A stretch of 64,000 nt of DNA. Origin: Takakia lepidozioides (lineage: Eukaryota; Streptophyta; Takakiopsida; Takakiales; Takakiaceae). Positions 34,561-44,881 of this stretch are shown one piece after another; the stretch's first letter is position 1, and each line of letters begins with the position of its first letter. The notes under the pieces were generated by a model. It searched no databases. It worked only from the letters and a program-made list of their open reading frames with translations, and was not told the DNA's origin. Location: positions 57,209,053 to 57,273,052 of the forward strand of contig CM060732.1 of NCBI GenBank assembly GCA_030704615.1. Direction: 5' to 3'. Position numbers and translations under genes: made by a program.

Positions 34561-35579
34561 TGTTAGAGGACTGTAGGGGACTTAGACACTTATATGGGAT
34601 CTGTAGGGTACCCTTAATTTTTGCACAGACTGAGACCAACAGGAGCCTTAGGGGTGACAGCAACGCATTGTAGAGGGGGGTTACATAGCCCACACAGCCG
34701 ACACAGCAGTCACAGCCCACACAGCCGACACAGCAGTCACAGGCCACACAGCCAACACAGCCCACACAGCCGACACAGCCGACACAGCCCGTCACAGTCG
34801 TCACAGCAGACACAGCCCACACAGCCGACACAGCCCACACAGCCCGTCACAGCAGACACAGCCTACACAGCCAGTCACAGCCCGGCACAGCCCGGCACAG
34901 CCACACAGCCAGTCACAGCCCGACACAGCCAAACACAGCCAGTCACTGCTTGACACAGCTGTCACGATAATAGGGAACGAAGAGTAGGACAGGGAACGAC
35001 TGTGGGGAACAACACCTGTGAAGGGAACATGTTAGTTCACATACGACGGTTAGAGAGGGAAACGGTTAGAACCGCGGATAGGAGGATAAAGGGAGAAACG
35101 GGGAATGAAGGGGGATCATTATTCGGGAGAGGACTTGGGAGTCAGGAGGAGCGGAGATCGGAGGCAAGAGATGGAGAGCAAAGAAGGAGAGAGATGCTTG
35201 TTATATGCAAAGCTGTAGTGATATTGGAGAGCAGATTAGAGACATAATGGCTTCGGCCTGATACCTGATAAATCATAATCTGATACTTATACGATACAAT
35301 CACACTGTGTAGAGAGATCTGAGAGAAGCTGTGGATTGAATGGTTGAGTGAAGGAAACCGATAGATTGATGAAGCAAACTGATACTTAATTATCAATGCC
35401 AAAGGTAGCTAAGATGAATGCGAAAAGGGAAACGCATAGGAAACACCCCCATGATACACTAGCTGTAGGTCATGACTGATTGTTCTGCGCGGGCTGAGTA
35501 CTTAGAGATTTCCAACTCTTCTATCTTGGAGTTTCCGCCTCGGATAGCGAAGGGATGGGTGAGTAAAAGCCGCGCGACA
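34561..35579 (+). repeat. family A copy 1 3' LTR
   Basis: 1,019 bp from TGTTAGAGGA to CGCGCGACA. It holds a CACAGCC array at 34,682-34,958. About 210 bp near its 3' end are absent from the 753-bp LTR of copy 2. It is followed by the ACTCC duplication. Confidence 0.9.
34682..34958 (+). repeat. CACAGCC-type tandem array in LTR
   Basis: Longest of the three LTR arrays in the window. Antisense open frames through it give artificial VGCVGC repeats and are not genes. Confidence 0.9.
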
Positions 35580-35952
35580 ACTCCATCAACCACTTGAGTG
35601 GTTGGTGATCCGTGACAAGGGTGAAGAGATTGCCGTATAGATAGCACCTGAAGTGTGCCACGGCCCACACTGCAGCCAAGCATTCTCCCTCATATGAGCT
35701 ATACTTAGACTCTGCAACGTTGTTCGAGCGGCTAGCCTAAGCCACTACGAACTCTCTTCCCTCATCATCCACCTGTGTGAGCACCGCTCCAAGCCCCAGC
35801 ATGCTCCAATCAGTATGCAGCTGAAAAGGACGCCCCCTAATAGGTCGTCTCAAGATAGGCGCCGAGGTCAACCTCGCCTTGAGCTCTTGGAAAGCTCGTT
35901 CTTGCTCATCTTCCCACTACCACTCCTGGTCCACCTTGGTCAGCTTGGTTAG
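35580..35952 (-). pseudogene. family B RNase H / RT connection segment
   Basis: Continues family B after the family A insertion. It is nearly identical to 42,045-42,412, so this piece of B is present twice, on the two sides of the chromovirus. The minus strand carries YSSYExxCLAAVW-type RNase H sequence and the ACDALGLG-like stretch, with stops. Confidence 0.75.
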
Positions 35953-36677
35953 TGTCGCGGCCCTTTGCCTTGAGGGCAGGGAGGTCGGGACACAAGAGGG
36001 GCTGCCCCTGTGGTGGGGGCAGTAGCAGCGATAGGTATGGGGGCTGAAGCACCCTTGAGTGCCCAAGGCACTCAAGGAGGCGGAGGCGCTCACTAGGTGG
36101 AGCCCCGCACACCGGGTTGCGGTGGGGGTGGCTCCACAAGGGGTGGTGGTAGCTTAGTGGGACTTAGTGGGGGTGGCATAGGACTCACCAAGGGGGCGGA
36201 GACCTCATGGTGGGAGTCGTGGGGAGTCTTGGGACTCATCACGGTCCATAGGGGCCGTGGTGAGCAGGCCAAGACTCACCGCGACTCACCACCGAGAATC
36301 GAGGGTCTTCGTGGTGGTTCGCCATAAAATGGCATGGCTGGTTATGAAACCCCCGCGGACAGCTACAGAAGTATATATAGGGAGTAGTAACCCCGAGAAT
36401 GGTGCAAGCCCGTTGGTGACCAAAAACTAGTGAGTAAGCGAGCGAGCCGGAAAGCGACCAAAGAGTGGGAGTTGTTCCGGACTGCCATCTACCAAAGGGA
36501 ATTCTCCTAGTCCCAATTAGGTGGAGGGTTTTAGAGGGAAGCGAAAGGGGACCGTTATGTCCCGGTGAGCAGCCGAAGCTCCAAGTTGGCCCGGCGGCCA
36601 GGTTGGGAGTCAGGCGCGCGCATCAAAGCGAGTTACTATGACTTGAAGAGGAGTTTACCGAAGTGAGGTGCACGACA
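35953..36677 (+). repeat. family C 5' LTR
   Basis: Starts TGTCGCGGCC and ends GCACGACA, 725 bp, GC-rich. A TATA box (TATATATA at 36,372-36,379) would direct transcription from about 36,400. The primer site follows after two bases. Confidence 0.75.
36372..36379 (+). promoter_or_regulatory. TATA box of family C LTR promoter
   Basis: TATATATA within GAAGTATATATAGGGAG, about 300 bp before the LTR end. This is the usual place for the U3/R promoter. Confidence 0.55.
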
Positions 36678-36679
36678 CT

Positions 36680-36691
36680 TGGTATCAGAGC
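36680..36691 (+). promoter_or_regulatory. primer binding site (initiator Met tRNA type)
   Basis: TGGTATCAGAGC matches the standard plant retrotransposon site complementary to the 3' end of tRNA-iMet. It lies two bases after the LTR end. Confidence 0.9.
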
Positions 36692-36733
36692 TTAGAGTTC
36701 AGTACGCGATCGTCCTTGGGATTGGCCTCATCA

Positions 36734-37900
36734 TGGGGTCGGGCAAAGCCGAAGCGAAAGCGGAACGGCCCAAAAGATGATGATCCCGGTGAGCCCGATG
36801 GGGGCGGCGTGTCACCGAGGCGGCCGTTTGAGGAAGCGATGCATGTTTCCGAAAACGAGGCCGCCCAAGAGTAGGAGGAATCCGAGGAGTCGGAGCCCGA
36901 GGAATCCTTGAGAGCTCCGACAAACCAAGAGATGCCTCCCATGCCGGCAGCCTTTTGGGAAGGGTTGTTGGCGCAGTTTGGCGGGACGTTGAAAGACGTG
37001 TTGAAGGCGGCTAATGCCACTTCCCTAAGGCAAAGTTTAAGGTGAAGCCTAAGGAACCCGGCACCTTCGAGGGCGTCCGAAATCGGAAGGCACTCAACAC
37101 CTGGCTCTTGGAGCTGGAGCAGTAGTACTTCCGGGCGGCCAAGTTGAGTGACGAGGATCGCGTGGAAGTGGCTCCCACCTATTTGAGGGGCTATGCTCAA
37201 CAATGGTGGCAGAAACGCCTTCACGACCGAGGTCCAAGTCCGGAAACCTTGAACTGGAGTGGGTTCAAGGAATTGTTGAAGAGACAGTTTGCCCCTCAAC
37301 GCGTCCTGGCTTGCCCGGGACAAGATGAGGAATTTGAAGCAAACAGATGACATTCGGGGGTACGTAGAGGCTTTCAATGTGCTGTTGCTCGAAGTCACGG
37401 ACATGGCAGAACCAGAAATGGTCTTCAACTTTGTGGCGGGACTGGCCCCATGGGCCAGGCGGAAGTTGGAGGAGAAGCCACCCAAGACTTTGAACGAGGC
37501 AATTGAGAGGGCTGAATGTTTCTCGGATGTCCCTAGGGGTGAAAGACAGGCCGTACGGAGCTGAACCACAAGAAGATTCGGCGGGAAGGTGACTCCTTCC
37601 GACGGGAAAAGAAGTGGGATAGGCCACGCGACAATAATGGCACGTGGAAATCGAAGGGAGGGCCTTCACACGTCAAGGCGGCACTCGGTGCTCCGAAAGG
37701 AAAAGCGGGTGGAGCGGCTTATGGCGGACAGAAGGCGACCTTTGATGGAGTGTGTTTCAATTGCGGGGAGCCCGGGCACATGGCCAAGAAGTGCACGAAG
37801 CCCCAGCAATTGAACATGACTCGGGCGACCACGGAGCTGTCGGAAGATACCATCAGTCGCTTGGTGGAAGCGGTGGTCGCCAGAACTTGCAAGGTAGGCA
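36734..37900 (+). pseudogene. family C gag with CCHC zinc knuckle
   Basis: Frames change several times. The gag core reads YLRGYAQQWWQKRL and WSGFKELLKRQFAP (37,144-37,350), then DIRGYVEAFNVLLLEV and FNFVAGLAPWARRKL (37,289-37,564). A CCHC knuckle CGEPGHMAKKC lies near 37,760-37,795. Gag forms the cytoplasmic particle. A stop near 36,872 and the frame changes show it is inactive. Confidence 0.8.
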
Positions 37901-37929
37901 ATTTCTTGTGAGTTGTATCAGGAAACTGG

Positions 37930-38340
37930 CGCCTTACGAAAATGGAGTCAGTTATTGTTCGTGGATGGGATAATATCGGGAACTAATGTGTCGTTGTTGG
38001 TGGACACAGGAGCGTCGCACTCCTTCATGACACCGGCAACGGCACAAAAGCTAGGACTCCCGACAAGTGACGTGGGGGCCTGTATTGAGGTGCGTTGTGC
38101 CAAAGGAGAACCACAGTTGGCGACAAGGTTGGCGATTTGATGTTCCTTCAACTGGGGAGTTGGGAGGGGGACGTGAGAACTTCACCATCTGCGAGATCGA
38201 TGGAGTAGATCTCATTTTAGGGATGACCTTTTTGAGCAAATCCGGAGCGGTCATAGATGACCGCAAGAGAGTAGTCACGCTGCCATGTGGGAATGGTGGC
38301 GAGGTCTACGAGTGTCGGAAACGCCCAAATCCGTGGGAGG
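37930..38340 (+). pseudogene. family C protease
   Basis: Retropepsin motif LLVDTGASHSFM near 37,995-38,030, followed in another frame by VDLILGMTFLSKSGAVID (38,200-38,260), the usual second half of a gypsy protease. A frameshift lies between. Confidence 0.8.
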
Positions 38341-38344
38341 GCGA

Positions 38345-39800
38345 ATAAACCTTCTGTCAGCAAGGGAGTGGGCCGTGGAGGAGGCACACGAACCCCAGTT
38401 CTTGCTTTACATTAGAGAAGTGAAGGGAGAAGGCGATGGGGAGCCGAGCCCAGATTGGATCAAGGGGATTTTGGAGAAATACCAGGATGTGATGCCGGAG
38501 GAATTACCAAGCGGCTTGCCACCGCGAAGAGGAGTTGACCACAAGATTGAGGTGATACCGGGATCGGAACCGCCTGCCAAGGCGCCCTACCGGTTGAGCC
38601 ACAGAGAGTTGGTCGAGCTGAAGACTCAGCTCAAGGATCTAATGTCAAAGGGGTACATCCGGCCGAGTAAGTCACCTTACGGAGCCCCGGTGCTATTTGC
38701 AGACAAGAAGGATGGGACGCTGCGGATATGTGTCGATTACAGGGCTCTGAATAAGGTGACTATCAAAAACCGGTACCCTTTGCCAAGGATCGACAACCTC
38801 TTCGATCGGTTGGCAGGAGCAAAGTATTTCAGCCGGATCGACTTGCGCTCCGGCTATCACCAAATTCGGGTGGCGGAAGGAGATGAGGAGAAGACCGCGT
38901 GCAGGACAAGGTATGGTTCATATGAGTTCTTGGTGATGCCTTTTGGGCTCACCAATGCACCAGCGACATTTAGCACGCTGATGAACAGCCTTTTCCAGGA
39001 GTGGTTGGATGACCTTGTGATCGTGTACATCGACGACATCTTGGTGTACTCGAAAACAAAGGAGGAGCACCTGGAGCACCTCAAAAGGGTGTTCCAAAAA
39101 TTGCGAGAAGGGAAGCTGTATGCCAAAGCTTCAAAGTGCGAATTCGGGGTCACAAAAGTGGAGTTCTTGGGGCATGTGATTACACAGGATGGGATCAAAA
39201 TGGATGACAGAAAGGTGAGGGCGATCTTGGACTGGGAGCCTCCGACTTCGGTCCCGGGAGTGCGATCCTTCCTAGGACTCGCCTCCTATTACCGAAAGTA
39301 TGTGAGAAATTTTGCCAAGATCGCGGGGCCGCTATCGGACCTTCTGTGTAAATCCAAAGTATGGGTATGGAACACATTTTGTGGCCAAGCTTTTGCTGAA
39401 TTGAAGCAGCGGATGACGGAAGCTCCAGTCTTGAAAATCCCGGAGTTCGATCGTCCGTTTGAGATTCATACAGATGCATCGGACTTCGCGATTGGGGGTG
39501 TATGTACTTATGCAAGATGGACGTCCAGTGGCTTACGAAAGTAAGAAACTGAATGAAGTGGAGCGACGGTGGCCGACGCACGAAAAAGAGATGAAGGCGG
39601 TGGTGCATTGCCTTGAGCTCTGGCGCCACTATGTTGGTTCCAAACCAGTGAAGGTGTTCACGGACAATGTCACGGTGAAGTATTTGCCACGCAGCCCAAG
39701 TTGTCCCCAAAACAACTTAGGTGGCAAGATACTTTGGCAGTGTTCGACGTGGATATCCAGTACAAACCGGGACGGGACAATGTGGTGGCCGATGCTTTAA
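38345..39800 (+). pseudogene. family C reverse transcriptase and RNase H
   Basis: A 419-codon frame (38,285-39,544) covers the full reverse transcriptase: [54 protein letters not shown] and the catalytic YIDDILVYS near 39,030. RNase H starts ([13 protein letters not shown]), then shifts frame near 39,500 to [16 protein letters not shown] and ends after YKPGRDNVVADALSRK near 39,810. Confidence 0.9.
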
Positions 39801-39809
39801 GTAGAAAGC

Positions 39810-41354
39810 AGCAGCTCTTGTTGGTGTACAAGGGCGAGACGGCACTCCAAAGGAAGATCCGGAAGGCTTGCCGGAAGGATGAGCTGGCAAAGTCCGTGAT
39901 GCAGGACTTGAGGATGGGGGTTAAATCGCAGTTCCACAAGCAAAATGGACTGCTCCGGTATAAGCAAAAGCGTCTCTACGTGCCGAAGGGAGGATCAGGG
40001 ATAGTCTCTTGAGAGAATGCCATGATAGTCCGCTTGCGGGCCACGGTGGAGCCAAGCGCACTGCGGCACTCTGAAGAAGAGTATTTCTGGCCCAAACTGA
40101 GGGAGGAGGCAGAGGAGTATGTCAAGACATGCACCACATGCCAACAAAACCGGAGCGAGTACAAAAAGCAAGCGGGGCTGTTACAACCCTTGCCGATTCC
40201 AGAGGGGACTTGGGAAAGCGTCTCAATGGATTTCATGACTGCTATGCCGCTGTCAAAAAGATTCGATGCAATCATGGTGGTGGTAGATAGGTTCAGTAAA
40301 ATGGGCCATTTCATCCCCACCAAGGAGACGGCAACGGCGCAGGAGACAGGGCGACTTTACTTCACCCACGTCTTAAAGCATCATGGAGTCCCGAAGGATA
40401 TTGTCTCGGACCGCGATCCAAAGTTTACGAGTAAATTCTGGAGAGCACTTTGGAAGAAGATGGGGACGAGGCTGAAGATGAGCACCGCCTTCCGACCTAC
40501 GACGGACGGGCCAAACGGAAAGAGTGAATTCCGTAGTGAAGCAATTCTTGCGGAATTACGTGTCGGTAGACCAATCAGACTGGATGGAACACTTAGACGC
40601 GGTAGAGTTCTGTTATAATAACACAGAACACTCCGCAACGGGAGTTTCCCCTTTTGTGTTGGTCTATGGAAAAGCACCTCTGGTGCCGACAAGTTGGGCC
40701 GCCCAGGACGTTGAGGAACCGGCAGTAGCGGCGGTACTGGAAGAACGCGAGCGTTTGTTGAAGCTCGCAAAGTACAATATTGCCAAAGCTAGGAAACGGT
40801 ATGAAAGGCAGGCGAATCGGAAGCGGAGGGAAGTGAAGTTTGAGGCAGGCACAGAGGTCTGGTTGAACATCAAGAATTTCGGACTACCTCCGGAAGTGAG
40901 TCCGAAGTTTGTACCTCCGTATGCGGGACCCTTTCGCATTCGGAAGGTTATGAATGAGGATGTGTATGAATTGGAGCTGCCGGCAAACAGCAAGGTGCAC
41001 CCAATATTCCATGTCTTCCTTTTGAAGCCTTACTTCAAAGATGAAGCGCGTCCGAATCGGCATCAAGTATTGCGTCCACCGCCTATGCTGTTGGATCATG
41101 AAAATGAACCTGAGTACGAGGTGGAGGCAATACTTAAGTCGAGGAGGTTCAGGAACCGAGAAACGGAGTATCTCGTCAAATGGAAGGGCTATCATCACGT
41201 GGAGGCATCTTGGGTGCGTGCCTCAGAAATGGGAAACGCATCCGAGGCGGTTGCAGCTTTCGAAGGGCGACCTCAAAAGCGGAAGAAAGCGTTGATGGGG
41301 ACATCAACCTTGGAGCGTGGGGGAGGAAATGCATGCTTAGCCCGGTTTAGCTAG
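39810..41354 (+). pseudogene. family C integrase with chromodomain
   Basis: The zinc-binding part is near 40,060-40,150 (CTTCQQNRSEYKK). The core has SMDFMTAMPLS, VVVDRFSKMGHFIP and IVSDRDPKFTSKFW. A frameshift near 40,520 falls at the catalytic Glu region. The second frame (40,524-41,354) carries the C-terminal GPFRIRKV module. The chromodomain lies at about 41,110-41,270 (EYEVEAIL, ETEYLVKWKGYHHVEASW, its aromatic cage). Chromodomains of this group target heterochromatin. Confidence 0.9.
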
Positions 41355-41867
41355 CTCAGGAATCCGATTGCAAAAACTTGTATTGTACAAAAATTTGTTA
41401 TAAAGGAAATGGGTTCCAAATATTGTGCGTCCTATTGTGTTTGGAATAGTGATGCATGGTGTGGTTGGCTAGTATGTAGAATGCATGCTAGCTTACAAAA
41501 GTGGGAGAGGTAAATTGGGTTGATTGTGTTTGCGCAGTGCCGAAATCGGGTGACTCCCATCCAAGGGGCAAGGAAACTTGCGCCTTCTTTGGGAGTTCAC
41601 GTGCTAGTGCGCACATGGCGCGTGCGCGTACTATAACTGCGCTACCGAGGGGGTTGCCTTGTAGTGCAGGCTAACGCGGAAGCTACGTGCTTCCGTTCAC
41701 GTACTATAATCGTGTAGCCTCGGGACGAAGTCGTAATGCGGCTTTGGCGTGTTCCCGTACCTCAGGCCAGCATTCCAAGGCGGACCCAATTGTAGTGATT
41801 GGGGCGCACGGTTGGTTCAAGGTTATCTTCCTAGTCAAAGAGGGTTCCAGGTGAACCCTTGCTCAAG
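41355..41867. other. non-coding tail after the chromovirus
   Basis: Contains the polypurine-like run just upstream and then about 500 bp with no match to the family C 5' LTR. It may be a different 3' LTR, a divergent LTR fragment or filler DNA. Confidence 0.4.
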
Positions 41868-42412
41868 GTGAACCGTCTCACAATGCCACCGAGCTCCAGT
41901 GTCATCCTGCTGGCTCGTGCATGGATTGCGACTCAACCCATCTGCATTGCGATTGACCAAACCCGGTTGATGCACAACCTGAAAGTCATACTCTTGAAGG
42001 ATGAGTGCCCACCGTGCAAGCTTCCCCGTAAGCTTGTCTGTCTCCGTCAACCACTTGAGTGGTTGGTGATCCGTGACAAGGGTGAAGAGATTGCCGTATA
42101 GATAACACCTGAAGTGTGCCACGACCCACACTGCAGCCAAGCATTTTCTCTCATATGAGCTATACTTAGACTTTGCAACGTTGTTCGAGCGGCTAGCATA
42201 AGCCACTACGAACTCTCTTCCCTCATCATCCACCTATGTGAGCACCGCTCCAAGCCCCAGCATGCTCCAATCAGTATGCAGCTGAAAAGGACGCCCCCTG
42301 ATAGGTCGTTTCAAGATGGGCGCCGAGGTCAACCTCGCCTTGAACTCTTGAAAAGCTTGTTCTTGATCATCTTCCCACTGCCATTCTTGGTCCACCTTGG
42401 TCAGTTTGGTTA
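41868..42412 (-). pseudogene. family B RNase H segment, second copy
   Basis: The minus frame 42,233-41,835 reads YSSYERKCLAAVWVVAHFRCY, VTDHQPLKWL and VHQPGLVNRNADGLSR, a gypsy RNase H. The same 540 bp occur, split by family A, at 35,580-35,952 and 25,613-25,783. Confidence 0.85.
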
Positions 42413-43399
42413 GAGCCTTTGCAAAATGGCACTAAATCCCTTAACAAACCGTCTATAATAGTTTGCTAACCCCATAAAAGCTTGAACTCGGCTCACATCT
42501 GTGGGGCGTGGAATCTGTGCAATGGACTCTACCTTAGTCTACTGTACCCCCAATCCTCCAGGATATATCATGTGACCCAGATACTCAATTTGGTTGTGGA
42601 AAAACTTGCACTTCCCCGGATGTAACTTCAATCCGTGCGCCCTCAAGCGCTCAAATATCACCTGAAGGTTTCTCTCATGCTCCTCCACCAGAGCACTAAA
42701 GATGATGATGTCATCTATGTAGCACCGAGCAAACTCCACCCCTGCTAGAATCTTGTCCATGACTCTCTGAAACTCTGCAGGAGCGTTCTTAAGCCCAAAT
42801 GGTAAGAACCGCCACTGGTATAGGCAATCCTTCCGGTGCTCATTGATCCCCTAGAATGGCGTCTTCTGCTTATCCACCTCCTTGATCAGCAACTGGTGAT
42901 AGAAGGATCATAAATCCAAAGTGCTAAAGACCTTGGCATGCCCAATGGCATCAAAGATCTCCTCTGGTGTCGGCATGGCATACCTATCGGACTTGGTCTG
43001 ACGATTTACAGGCTGGTAATCACCGCACATACGTCTCTCCGTCCAATTGTCATAGACATCCTTCTTGGCTGGCATCACTGTGGCTGAAGCATACTCTCCC
43101 CCAGATAGCTCAACCAAACCAGCCTCCCAAAGGTCCTGAGTTCTCATCTGAATCAAGGACCTCTCCATGTCACTGTATCTATAGGGTCTCCGAAAGATTG
43201 GCGTGTCAGTAGCCAATTCAATGCGAATCTCTTGACCCTTCAGTGCTCCCAAGTCCTTCAAACTGAAGGCAAAGCAGTTCCTGTAAGCCCTCAAGAACCG
43301 CCGTATACGTCGTATCCCTCCTCCGGTGATTATAGGTCCAACATCGTCGTAGGCCACATCAGGCTCCCCTTGTCCTCCGTGACTGCAACCTTGAGTCAT
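42413..43399 (-). pseudogene. family B reverse transcriptase
   Basis: N-terminal part (43,399-42,908): RIELATDTPIFRRPYRYS, ERRMCGDYQPVNRQT, then AKVFSTLDL. The next stretch carries a stop near 42,905 and the FLPFGLKNAP motif. The last frame (42,760-42,539) has the catalytic YIDDIIIFS and GLKLHPGKCKFF. The family differs clearly from both A and C. Confidence 0.85.
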
Positions 43400-43434
43400 G
43401 TAGGCTTAGAGGTAGAAGACGCGTCCCGTGGTTG

Positions 43435-44301
43435 CTATGTTGCAACCTCTTGAGCAGTGACCACTGCCTCCTCGATCAGTGACAATGTCTCACCCTGCCC
43501 CATCATCCCATCCTTGAGGACCTCCTCAACCTGAGAAAAATCCCCAACCTGATCTATCACCGCCGCCTTGGTTGCCAACTCATTCTGAACCTCGAGCACC
43601 TCCCACGTGTGCCATGGATGCGGCCTGCACCTCGTGGTCCTCATCTGTTTGCCCCCTCTCGCTGCCTGTACCGTCTCGGTAGGCAGGGAGACCATGCTGC
43701 TAGGTAGAGACAAAGCAATACTCCCCTATCTCCCGCTCACTGAACACTAAAGAAAATAAAGGTAGGGTCTGACAATCTCTCAACTTGAAAGCTTTGAGAC
43801 GGTTGCGGGTGTCCTCATTGCGAATGACTGCATCTCCTTCAAGCAGAACAAACTTTCCATTGCTAATGAACCCCCGCTCGTGGTTGCCCCATGTAGAACA
43901 TGTCCGGCTGCAACCATGTCTGATTGCACAAACTTGTGTAGCTCCTACTCCTCTGCTCCAGTACACCATGGCCTTGTGGCTAAACACCTTGGTCCCCGGG
44001 GCTGTCTTTGGCTGTGTTCCAAGCCTAGCTTTCACCCACTTTGGTATTTCACCTACAGTTGCAAAACTGCTGGCTCAACAGAGTTCTGACTGTCCAAAGC
44101 AATATTGAGGCCCTCAACGCCAACTACAGCAGTTTGTTGTCTACTGCTAATGCCTGACTCCCAGTATGCAATCAACTCGCCCAACTGCTCTCCACTCAAA
44201 TCAGTCTGAGCCCCTTGGGAAACATAAATCTTGTCCCCTTGTGTGCACAGGCTAAGAGAAGAGACCTGCCCTTCAATTACGTCCTCATTTCCCCCAGCCA
44301 T
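43435..44301 (-). pseudogene. family B region upstream of RT, probably gag-protease remnant
   Basis: Three minus-strand frames of 82-111 codons (44,301-44,053; 44,035-43,700; 43,713-43,435) are open one after another. No zinc knuckle or DTG/DSG protease motif was found. Position suggests a decayed gag-protease portion. Confidence 0.4.
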
Positions 44302-44880
44302 ACAAGGAGGACATCCACAGATTTGTCTCTCATATAGACCAGAACAGGTTCTAGAAACAGAATTGTGGATCTTTCATGGCACACTCACACTCTAAAAATT
44401 CCATAGATTTTTAGCAGAGTCCAAAAAACTAAAACCACGTCGAGATAGGTAGATTTCCCCTTTCTGCAGCTATCCCCTCAAAAACTGTGTCAAACGGAGC
44501 TCATATGACAAAGATATGACCAATTAGGCTCTAAATCATTTAAATTAGATCAAAAGGGGTTTTATTATTATTATTATTTTTATAAATTTATTTTAAACAC
44601 CAAAACGTTCTCGCCATTGAAAGCTATTCCCACGTTATCTTAACAGGTTCCAAACGTGTTCATGTAGTTCTCACCACAGACTCCCTTGCAACGTGACCTA
44701 TAATTCCCAGGATTTCAGTTGTGTTTACAAATGCACCCCCACAGCTCTTGGTTCCCAGTGACCTGCTCTCCTCCAGTCGAGATCCGTAGCTATGCCGAGC
44801 CTTAATCCTTTGCACCAATATTCCCAACAAAAGCAGGAGCACTTACAATGCAACCCCGGAAAGCACCAGAGCTAACTAGC
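44302..44880. other. non-coding, AT-rich
   Basis: No convincing coding. It includes a TTA-rich microsatellite-like run at about 44,560-44,600. Confidence 0.4.
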
Positions 44881-44881
44881 T

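Larger units (their letters stand above)
25789..35579 (+). mobile_element. family A Ty3/gypsy retrotransposon, copy 1
   Basis: Bounded by the 5-bp duplication ACTCC (25,784-25,788 and 35,580-35,584) inside family B RNase H. Order: truncated 5' LTR, intact pol, tandem array, long 3' ORF, polypurine tract, 3' LTR. Compared with copy 2, a deletion equivalent to 54,506-57,776 removed the rest of the 5' LTR, the primer site and gag. DGGSG protease and absence of a chromodomain place it with the non-chromovirus (Tat/Athila-like) group. Confidence 0.9.
35953..41867 (+). mobile_element. family C Ty3/gypsy chromovirus, 3' LTR not recognised
   Basis: Order: 5' LTR, tRNA-iMet primer site, gag with zinc knuckle, protease, RT, RNase H, integrase, chromodomain. 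All are in one orientation with several frameshifts. A polypurine-like run (41,316-41,330) follows the chromodomain, but the next 500 bp do not match the 5' LTR. The right border near 41,867 is where family B sequence resumes. Confidence 0.8.

Noticed and set aside
34505-34840. Cysteine/valine-repeat protein (VGCVGC) on the minus strand
   Set aside because: A translation of the CACAGCC array, not a gene.
36685-37569. 294-codon minus-strand open frame
   Set aside because: It is the complement of the GC-rich family C gag region. The plus strand carries the gag motifs and zinc knuckle.
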